Below are positions 14,088 through 19,277 of a DNA stretch of 19,277 nucleotides, one piece after another (the first letter of the stretch is position 1; each line of letters begins with the position of its first letter). The notes under the pieces were generated by a model, which was not told where the DNA came from, searched no databases, and saw only the letters and a program-made list of their open reading frames with translations. This stretch comes from JBCCFK01 sp965262315 (GTDB lineage: Bacteria > Actinomycetota > Acidimicrobiia > Acidimicrobiales > UBA8592), in contig CBDHFJ010000178.1 of assembly GCA_965262315.1 (NCBI GenBank), forward strand, positions 1 to 19,277. The letters run 5' to 3'. The position numbers and the translations under genes are program-made.

Positions 14088-15453
14088 CAGGCGTCCTCCC
14101 AGAACGGGACGACGAGGTCACGGCGCACCAGCTCGGCTCGAAGGTCGAGCATCGCTGTGTAGGTGGGGAGTGCGAACACGGTGTCGCCTGGGCCGGCGGC
14201 CGCCAGGGCGGCGTCGAGGGCCTTGCCGGGATCGGGTTCGACCACGATGGCAGCAGGATCGGCGCCTCCGTAGACGCAGCGAAGCGCCAGGTCGTGGGCC
14301 CGATCGCCGGCGACGGTCAGCGACGTCGCTCGATCGAACAGCGGCTCGTAGTCCACATCCCAGATCCAGCTCACGTCCTGGCCGTCGGCGGTGCGGTCGT
14401 TGAGGAGGATCACGACGTGCAGGTCGCCTGCGTGGGTGAGCGTGGCCCGGACGTTCTCGTTGGCGCCGGTGGGGTTCTTGGCGAGCAGCATCACCAGCCG
14501 CTTGTCGCCGATGGCGACGTGCTCGCCGCGGCCGAACGCCGCATCGGTGGCGCCGAGGGCGTCGGGAAGAACCGCGGTGTCGAGGCCGAGGGCGTGAGCC
14601 GTGGTCACCGCTGCGGTGGCGTTGTAGGCGTTGTGGAGGCCGGGCAACGCCAGCGACGCGGCCACGGGGCCGGCGGGCGTGGCGATCTCGATGTCGAAGC
14701 CATCGACGCCGCGGACCTGGACGCGGGTGGCGCTGATCGTCGGCGTCGGGCGAGCGAGCCCGCAGTTGTCGCATCGCCAGTGGCCCATGTGGCCGATGCC
14801 GATCATGTCGTAGGTCAGCGGGTGGTCGCAGCGGGGGCAGTGGGTGGAGTCAGCGGCGTGGGGACTGGACGTCGCGGGCGATCGAGGTGTCGTCGACGCC
14901 GAACCAGATCGTGTTGGGGCGCTCGTGTCCGAGGTGGGCGATGGCGGGATCGTCGGCGTTGAGGACCAGCGTGGTGTCGGCCGGGAGGGTGGCGATCATC
15001 GTGCGCCAGGTCTCGGACCAGCGTCTCCAGTTCGCCGTAGCGGTCGAGCTGGTCTCGGAACAGGTTCATCAACACGATCACCCGTGGCTTCACCTGGTCG
15101 ACCACAGACGGCAGGGCGGCCTCGTCCACCTCGAACAGCCCGAGCTTCGCGGCGTCGTCCATGTCGAGCAGGGCGGCGGTGACGCCGCGCAGGAGATTCG
15201 AGCCCGCGGTGTTGGCCACGGTGGGGATGCCCGCGGCGTCGGTGGCGGCGCGCAGCAGCCGCGCGGTGGTCGTCTTGCCGTTGGTGGCCGAGATCACGAC
15301 CGAGCCCTCGGCCAGCGGCGCCGCCAGCTCCTCAGCGGCGCGGGGTCGCAGCTTCAGCAACACCACGCCGGGCAACGTCGTCCCGCCGCCACGCCCGAGT
15401 CGTCGAGACAGCCGGCCCGACGCCCGGGCGACGAACTGAGCCAACCGACGCAT
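14087..15453 (-). CDS. murT: Lipid II isoglutaminyl synthase, ATP-binding subunit MurT (two frameshifts)
   Basis: A Mur-ligase-like protein that activates and amidates lipid II D-Glu together with GatD. In frame pieces: the N-terminus MRRLAQFVARASGRLSRRLG, TTLPG, P-loop SATNGKTTTARLL, LFEVDEAALP and LMNLFRDQLDRYGELETL; then, one base out of phase from about 15018, SETWRTMIATLPADTTLVLN, ADDPAIAHLGHE and WFGVDD; then out of phase again at about 14860, HCPRCDHPLTYD...WRCDNCG (Cys4 zinc ribbon) and the MurT C-terminal domain (LLAKNPTGANENVRAT, LLNDRTADGQDVSWIWDVDYE). Each break is explained by one extra base (GG at 15018-15019; four identical bases at 14860-14863), and all family motifs are intact around them. 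I chose 15453 because it matches the family start and follows TACGCT by 6 nt; the frame is open to 15564. Errors in the sequence are more likely than a dead gene. Confidence 0.85.
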
Positions 15454-15459
15454 CCGCCG

Positions 15460-15465
15460 AGCGTA
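15460..15465 (-). promoter_or_regulatory. -10 box for leaderless murT-gatD transcript
   Basis: TACGCT on the minus strand lies 6 nt before the ATG at 15453. It decides between that start and in-frame upstream starts at 15537 and 15564. Confidence 0.45.
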
Positions 15466-15599
15466 CCGACGCCCCCGTCCGGTCCGGTGGTGGCGCAGGG
15501 CGAGCCGCCAGCCGAGTGCCCAGGTCGGGGTGGTCATGTCACCCTGGGTGTCCCCGCTCGCCACCGGTCAGATCGACGATGGCCACCAGGGCCGTTCAG

Positions 15600-15605
15600 T
15601 AGGGT
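15600..15605 (+). promoter_or_regulatory. -10 box and Shine-Dalgarno for the DUF2200 gene
   Basis: TAGGGT lies about 30 nt before the DUF2200 start, followed by GGAGAAGGG with 8 nt to the ATG at 15636. Unlike several neighbours, this gene appears to have a short leader with a ribosome binding site. Confidence 0.4.
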
Positions 15606-15635
15606 GGGGGAAGCGCCTGGAGAAGGGTGGCAGCG

Positions 15636-15998
15636 ATGAGCGACGACAAGCCGTGGATCTACACCCAGAGCCTTGCCAGTGTGTACCCGCACTACGTGGC
15701 CAAGGCCGAGAAGAAGGGGCGATCAAAGCGCGAGGTCGACATGATCATCCGCTGGCTCACCGGCTACACGCAGCGACAGCTGAACTCCAAGCTGAAGGCC
15801 GAGGCCGACTTCGAGACGTTCTTCGACAAGGCACCCGAGCCGAACCCGGACCGCCGGCTCATCACCGGCGTGGTCTGCGGCGTGCGCGTCGAAGACATCG
15901 AGGAGCCGACGATGCAGGAGATCCGGTACCTCGACAAGCTCGTCGACGAACTGGCGCGCGGCAAGGCCATGGAGAAGATCCTCCGCACGCCCGCGTAG
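15636..15998 (+). CDS. DUF2200 family protein
   Basis: The 120-residue product matches DUF2200 over its full length: SLASVYPHYVAKAEKKGRSK, EVDMIIRWLTGYTQRQL, FETFFDKAPEPNPDRRLITG, VVCGVRVEDIEEPTMQEIRY and LDKLVDELARGKAMEKIL. The family is small, cytosolic and widespread, with no established biochemical function. The ATG at 15636 has a good Shine-Dalgarno at 8 nt; a GTG three codons earlier (15627) overlaps that ribosome site and is less likely. The gene is monocistronic and divergent from murT. Confidence 0.9.
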   Translation: MSDDKPWIYTQSLASVYPHYVAKAEKKGRSKREVDMIIRWLTGYTQRQLNSKLKAEADFETFFDKAPEPNPDRRLITGVVCGVRVEDIEEPTMQEIRYLDKLVDELARGKAMEKILRTPA

Positions 15999-16019
15999 GG
16001 GCGGCGGCGCAGGCGCTCG

Positions 16020-16413
16020 GTGGCGACGGTCTCGCCCATGGAGATGCGTCTCGGAGTCGTCCCCGTGCCGGTGTCGGGCATCGACCGCGCCAAGCAGTTC
16101 TACGTCGAGGCGGTCGGGTTCGACCTGGACCACGACGTACGACCGGCCGAAGGGGTGCGGGTCGTGCAGCTGACGCCACCGGGCTTCGTCGTTCGATCGT
16201 GTTCACCGCCGGGCTGCCAGGGGTCTCGACCGACCCTGGGTCAACGCAGGGGCTGCACCTCGTCGTCGATGACATCGAGGCTGTTGCCGAGTTGCTGTCG
16301 TCCCGAGGCGTGGAGGTCAGCGAGGTGAACGATCTCGGCGGTGGAGTCCGGACGGCCGCGCCGATCGCGACCGCAACAGCTGGGCCCTCCAGGAGATCCG
16401 CGCCACTGAGTGA
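16020..16413 (+). pseudogene. VOC-family (glyoxalase-like) protein, frame broken twice
   Basis: Three consecutive frames together spell a VOC-domain protein: MRLGVVPVPVSGIDRAKQFY, VEAVGFDLDHDVRP...VVQLTPPGF from the start; SIVFTAGLPGVSTDPGSTQG, LHLVVDDIEAVAELLSSRGV and EVSEVNDLGGGV in a second frame from about 16195; and DRNSWALQEIRATE in a third from about 16365, ending in TGA at 16411-16413. Each junction lacks one base (or has two extra). The conserved DPDGNSW box near the end is damaged to DRDRNSW. Starts at 16020 (GTG), 16038 or 16044 (ATG) are all possible. VOC proteins bind metals and small molecules; the substrate cannot be told. It is either a decayed gene or a product of sequence errors. 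Confidence 0.7.
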
Positions 16414-16497
16414 TCGCGGCCAGTCGGTGGCCCGACGGTCGTGCCCCCCACGCGCTTCGGCGTTCGGAGAGGCTGGCAACATGGAGAGGTGCATGCT

Positions 16498-16860
16498 GTG
16501 CTGCGCTCCCTCCACTGTCCGGATCTCGCTCCTGCATCGCTCGAGGACTACGTCCCGCCCCTTCCGTCGGACTTCGTGATTTTCGTCCAGGCTGAGGTCG
16601 GGCCGAGCGACGGCGAAGGCAGCGAGGTGTTCGGCGTGTCCGTTTGTTCGCCGGACGGCCTGTCGCGGACTGCGATGTCAGGGAGCCACAAAGGCTTTGC
16701 GTTCGTGCGACATCGGCTCGTGGTCGAGCGCTGGGACACCGTCGTCATCCGGCGAGCGATCGAAGACATCTGCCGACACAGCAACGGGGACACCTGGGAC
16801 GAGGTGGCGCGAAAGCTGGGTCGATACATGCATTGGGAGTTCGAGGACTACGAGGTCTGA
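16498..16860 (+). CDS. Imm8-family immunity protein
   Basis: The 120-residue product resembles immunity protein Imm8 (polymorphic toxin systems): a VLRSLHCPDLAPASLEDYVPP start, FVIFVQAEVGPSDGEGSEVFGV, VSVCSPDGL, an HRLVVERWDT segment, and the ending TWDEVARKLGRYMHWEFEDYEV, which is the most characteristic part. The frame is open to 16441, but GGAGAGG stands 8 nt before the GTG at 16498, which also gives the family N-terminus. Imm8 proteins protect against cognate secreted toxins; none is encoded nearby in this window, so it is an orphan or acquired immunity gene. Confidence in the family is fairly high; its target is unknown. Confidence 0.78.
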   Translation: MLRSLHCPDLAPASLEDYVPPLPSDFVIFVQAEVGPSDGEGSEVFGVSVCSPDGLSRTAMSGSHKGFAFVRHRLVVERWDTVVIRRAIEDICRHSNGDTWDEVARKLGRYMHWEFEDYEV

Positions 16861-17000
16861 TCGACCGCGCCCCCGAACGAGATCGGCGATGGACCTCCGG
16901 GTGCAGGCAGCGCGACTCACAATTGGCAGCGGTGTGTCCGACCCCCCCACCGACCATAGCGACCCCGACATACGAGACCTCGAGACGGGAGCCGGCGTCC

Positions 17001-17552
17001 CTACGGCCGCTGGCGTCTCCATCCGTCTTGGAGTCGACGCTGGAGGCACATCTCGCCGAGGTTCTTCGTGAGCTCCATCGACGCCCACCCGACGATGTGG
17101 ATGAACGGCCGATCATCGGCGTACGGGAAGCGCGTCAAGTGCGCCGCTCCCAGCTCGCTGTCCTCGAGGGAACCCACGAGTTCGGTCCAGTCGGCCCAGA
17201 GCGAACGCAGCTTCGGCAGCGAGCGATCGGGGCCGGGCCACTCGACCTCTTCCCACGACGGCACTGGCTGCTCGGTCGAGTGCGCGAGCAGCGTCTGGAG
17301 CCACCAGATCGGATGCCACAGCGCCCAACCCAGCGTCGGCACCGCCATGTCGGGGCTCTCCTCACCGAGTTCGCCGAACCAACGGCCCGCACGTTCATGA
17401 ACCGTCCAACTCGTCGGATGTGGGGTCCAGAGACACTCGGCAAGCGTCAGCCCGTCGAGAGCATCGTCCGCGAGGGTGAGCATCAACCAAGCCTGGCGAT
17501 CGAGCACCGCCACTGCGGACGGATCCGTCGGGGTCGCCAGACGCTGCATCAT
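17001..17552 (-). CDS. DinB-like superfamily protein
   Basis: The 183-residue product looks like a DinB/YfiT-type four-helix-bundle protein, a family with metal-dependent thiol-transferase or hydrolase members. Seen: an N-terminal helix region (RQAWLMLTLADDALDGLTLAE), WTVHERAGRWF, a helix with His80 in TLGWALWHPIWWLQTLLAH, and a late helix with His152 in FIHIVGWASMELTKNLGEMC. These would fit two of the usual three metal ligands. The ATG at 17552 overlaps the stop of the preceding small ORF (ATGA), suggesting coupling; the next codon is also ATG. A TACCGT box lies 5 nt before the first ATG. Substrate unknown. Confidence 0.7.
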   Translation of the reverse strand: MMQRLATPTDPSAVAVLDRQAWLMLTLADDALDGLTLAECLWTPHPTSWTVHERAGRWFGELGEESPDMAVPTLGWALWHPIWWLQTLLAHSTEQPVPSWEEVEWPGPDRSLPKLRSLWADWTELVGSLEDSELGAAHLTRFPYADDRPFIHIVGWASMELTKNLGEMCLQRRLQDGWRRQRP

Positions 17553-17920
17553 GAAGGACGGTACCGGTGGACTATGCCCGGCGTGCTGCGCGGCGCGCTG
17601 AGGCCGAGCACCAGGATCGGGGCCGCGGCAACGGTCTTGGCGATGAACAGCGCGTGCAGTGGCACCGACGCGTCGGTCTCGTCTCGCTGGTCATCGCTCA
17701 CGACGTAGACCACCGGCCACACACGCACCAATCACCTGCGAGGCGAGTCGCGCAGGAATGAGCAGCCGACGAGGACAAGCCACAGCCCGAGACCGAGGCC
17801 GATGCCTTTCGGCACGAGATCGCTTCCCCCCTCGACCAGCGCGCCAACCATCCCGCCAGCGAGCAGCGCTCCGGCGAACGTGAACGAGAGGAATGCCTGG
17901 AAGTGCACCAACCCCATCAT
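17549..17920 (-). pseudogene. Small membrane protein ORF interrupted by an in-frame TGA
   Basis: From the ATG at 17920 a 62-codon frame encodes two predicted membrane helices (FQAFLSFTFAGALLAGGMVG; IGLGLGLWLVLVGCSFL) and stops at TGA 17732-17734. The same frame then resumes with TTG and runs 60 codons (VWPVVYVVSDDQ...HALFIAKTVAAAPILVLGLS), with a third hydrophobic stretch, to a TGA that overlaps the DinB-like start. Together they could be one ~120-residue three-helix membrane protein with a nonsense codon, or two small proteins. I recognise no family. No -10 box or Shine-Dalgarno is convincing at 17920. Confidence 0.35.
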
Positions 17921-18144
17921 CCCACGGCGGTTTGTCGCTGTCGCCAGGCACTGGACCTGGTCAGTGGTCACGCAGTGACCACCGGGTGACTCGGCGCCAG
18001 AGCCGCGTTCAGGGCTCGTCTTCGTTCGGTCGGTCCGCCAACGCATCGTGACCGGCGAGGCTCGCGATGCTTCGCGATGTGGAGTGCTCGCTGCCAGTCC
18101 GCCACGACGACCAGCATGGGTGTGCCGCTCGATGCGGCGACCGT
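17921..18144. other. Gene-free stretch with a perfect 8-bp inverted repeat
   Basis: I see no convincing coding region on either strand; the open frames here have arginine-rich, out-of-phase character. The only structure is GTGGTCAC-GCA-GTGACCAC at 17964-17982, which could be a hairpin or a protein-binding palindrome. Confidence 0.4.
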
Positions 18145-18180
18145 AGTGACGCCACCTCCACTGCGTGAGGTGGCGTCGCT
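18145..18180 (-). terminator. Hairpin terminator after the toxin gene
   Basis: Perfect 11-bp arms GACGCCACCTC (18148-18158) and GAGGTGGCGTC (18167-18177) flank an 8-nt loop. One wobble-compatible position and two more pairs extend the stem to 14. It begins 14 nt beyond the toxin stop at 18195 on the minus strand. There is no strong U-tract. Confidence 0.6.
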
Positions 18181-18194
18181 TGAGTCCGACGCCG

Positions 18195-18506
18195 TCAGCA
18201 GTCGGCCATGGCGGTGAGGGCCTCACACAACGCTGATCGGCCGTCGGGCCCGAGCGCTCCCAGGCGGACGGTGAGCACCGACTTCGGAATCGCGGTCAGG
18301 TTGTCGACGCTGGCGACGCTGTCGCGGTCGAGTCCGTGGTCGGGGCCGACAGGGATGCATGTCGGGATGTTCCTGATGGTGCTGGTCACGGGGGCCACCA
18401 CCACGTTGTTGAGCACGGGTAGGACCTCGTTGCGCGACACGATGAGGACCGGTCGGCGCTTCTGGTTGGGTGGCTCCATGAGCCACAGTTCGCCCTGGGC
18501 TACCAC
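18195..18506 (-). CDS. mazF: MazF/PemK-family toxin (endoribonuclease)
   Basis: The 103-residue product matches MazF/PemK/CcdB-fold toxins, which usually cleave RNA at short sequences. Seen: the N-terminal QGELWLMEPPNQKRRPVLIV, the S-R-N-E-V loop, VVVAPVTSTIRNIPTCIPVG, and SVASVDNLTAIPKSVLTVRLG. Length is normal. It starts with GTG at 18506, overlapping the end of the antitoxin gene (stop 18500-18502), typical of coupled antitoxin-toxin pairs. A strong hairpin follows. Activity and target are not shown by sequence. Confidence 0.88.
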   Translation of the reverse strand: MVAQGELWLMEPPNQKRRPVLIVSRNEVLPVLNNVVVAPVTSTIRNIPTCIPVGPDHGLDRDSVASVDNLTAIPKSVLTVRLGALGPDGRSALCEALTAMADC

Positions 18507-18751
18507 GGCTCGGCTTCGGTGAGCGCGATCGCATTGGCCATGGCGAGTTCGTCGTCCTCGGAGGTCTGGGGCCGGGTCCGGTACGACTCGGCGATCGCCT
18601 CGCCCACACGAGCGCGCCGCACCGAGTCGGCGAGGTGCTCGACCCCCTTGCGGATCACCGCCGACCTCGTCTCGCCCACCCCCGCTTCGACCAGTTCGTC
18701 AATGATCGCCAGCTCGTCCTCACTGAATCTGGTGGGAATCGGTGTCGTCAT
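18500..18751 (-). CDS. Ribbon-helix-helix antitoxin of the MazF pair
   Basis: The 83-residue product begins TTPIPTRFSEDELAIIDELV and GVGETRSAVIRKGVEHL, the pattern of a ribbon-helix-helix DNA-binding domain: a short beta strand (IPTRFS), then helices with a turn at GETRSAV. An acidic C-terminal tail (SEDDELAMANAIALTEAEPW) would bind and block the toxin. It lies first in the operon and overlaps the toxin gene. It should repress its own promoter; a TATACT -10 box lies 7 nt before the ATG, with GTATAC and GTAC motifs around it as a possible operator. Confidence 0.87.
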   Translation of the reverse strand: MTTPIPTRFSEDELAIIDELVEAGVGETRSAVIRKGVEHLADSVRRARVGEAIAESYRTRPQTSEDDELAMANAIALTEAEPW

Positions 18752-18758
18752 ACGCCAG

Positions 18759-18764
18759 AGTATA
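18759..18764 (-). promoter_or_regulatory. -10 box of the toxin-antitoxin operon, leaderless
   Basis: TATACT on the minus strand lies 7 nt before the antitoxin ATG (18751), the best -10 match in the window. The overlapping AT-rich GTATACGGAATGTAC (18760-18774) is unusual in this GC-rich DNA and could be the antitoxin operator. Confidence 0.6.
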
Positions 18765-18908
18765 CGGAATGTACGACGGGGCAGGTCTGCCAGTGCGACG
18801 GCCGTGCTGGACGGGGCGTGAACTGGTCACGAGAAGTGGCGTTGGGGCCACGGAGAAAAGTGTGCCTGAGCAGGGACTTTGGCTCGAGAAAGTGTCACAC
18901 CCCGTCAG

Positions 18909-18914
18909 TAGGTT
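18909..18914 (+). promoter_or_regulatory. -10 box for leaderless DUF222 transcript
   Basis: TAGGTT lies 6 nt before the ATG at 18921. GGAGG also lies in between but is too close to the ATG to act as a Shine-Dalgarno. Confidence 0.4.
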
Positions 18915-18920
18915 GGAGGC

Positions 18921-19277
18921 ATGGCGTTGGCGGAGGTGGCTCCGATTTCGGGGGCGAGGGAAGCGGCGGGCGAGGGGGACATCGATGCCGCGTTCGCAAC
19001 GTTGACGGCGGCCATCGCCGATGTCCGGTCGGCCCTGGACACGCTGGACGGCGTGGGCCTCGGCGAGGCCTCCAGGGATCTGGTGGCGGCGCGGTCCCAG
19101 CTCGAGGCGGTCGAGCTCGAGGCGGTCGGTCGGTACCGGGACTCGCTGGACTGGGCGGCCGACGGGTACAAGTCACCCACCGCATGGATGCGAGCGATGT
19201 GTCGGCTACCGAAGGGGGCTGCGGGCAAGCGGTTGGCGCTGGCCCGCAAGCTGAAGTCGATGCCGCTCACCACCGCA
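18921..19277 (+). CDS. DUF222 (13E12-type) protein, N-terminal fragment
   Basis: An open frame runs from ATG 18921 off the end of the window (119 residues seen). The sequence DVRSALDTLDGVGLGEASRD, LVAARSQLEAVELEAVGRYR, DSLDWAADGYKSPTAWMRAM and CRLPKGAAGKRLALARKL is typical of the start of DUF222 proteins, which in actinobacteria often carry a C-terminal HNH nuclease domain and occur in many copies per genome. Whether this copy has the HNH part lies beyond the window. Confidence 0.8.
   Translation, partial: MALAEVAPISGAREAAGEGDIDAAFATLTAAIADVRSALDTLDGVGLGEASRDLVAARSQLEAVELEAVGRYRDSLDWAADGYKSPTAWMRAMCRLPKGAAGKRLALARKLKSMPLTTA

Noticed and set aside
16441..16497. Extending the Imm8 gene to the GTG at 16441
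   Set aside because: The added residues do not fit the family start, and a good Shine-Dalgarno sits 8 nt before the later GTG at 16498.
17964..17982. The GTGGTCAC palindrome as a terminator of the small membrane ORF
   Set aside because: It lies upstream of that ORF on the minus strand and too far from the toxin stop, where a stronger hairpin already sits. Its role is left open.

Overview
The window is high-GC DNA with actinobacterial gene content: NucS mismatch endonuclease with a C-terminal clamp-binding tail, MurT/GatD, a DUF222 (13E12-type) protein, and CysD/CysN/CysC/CysQ closest in style to mycobacterial forms. The very GC-rich sequence, the VanW-type surface protein and many start codons placed 6-7 nt after a TANNNT -10 box (leaderless transcription) suggest an actinomycete, possibly of the Acidimicrobiia/Ilumatobacter type. 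That placement is an inference from gene style, not from a marker gene.

Layout. 1-183: the 3' end of a SnoaL-like gene. 205-4428 (minus): a geranylgeranyl-reductase-family flavoprotein, a VanW-domain membrane protein with a very low-complexity Gly/Asn/Asp tail, and nucS. 4524-6548 (plus): a lipoprotein alpha/beta hydrolase of the tripeptidyl-peptidase type. It converges on an ABC1/UbiB-like kinase (6653-8257, minus), with twin palindromes between them. 8314-12286: a sulfate-activation locus, with cysQ (minus) divergent from cysD-cysN-cysC (plus). 12301-15453 (minus): a rhomboid-fold pseudoprotease, then murT-gatD for amidation of lipid II. 15636-19277: a more accessory stretch with DUF2200, a broken VOC/glyoxalase gene, an orphan Imm8 immunity protein, a DinB-like protein, a small membrane ORF, a MazF/ribbon-helix-helix toxin-antitoxin pair with a strong promoter and terminator, and the start of a DUF222 protein.

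The most unusual structure is inside cysDNC. Both intercistronic junctions have been expanded by tandem duplication into chains of micro-ORFs. Between cysD and cysN, two micro-ORFs (26 and 29 codons) each start at a TGATG overlap, each end with a copy of the CysD C-terminus, and each carry their own Shine-Dalgarno and a complementary anti-Shine-Dalgarno segment. Between cysN and cysC, three 23-codon micro-ORFs on an exact 75-bp period start like CysC (MDD) and end like CysN. There the whole chain is in one reading frame, interrupted only by TGA codons. CysN and CysC are fused in many actinobacteria, so this looks like a split or variably coupled CysNC.

A second theme is single-base frame disruptions, several in short homopolymers (VanW tail, rhomboid N-terminus, murT twice, VOC twice). 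Because murT is expected to be important and is otherwise perfectly conserved, some of these are probably sequence errors. They should be checked against reads before any biological reading.
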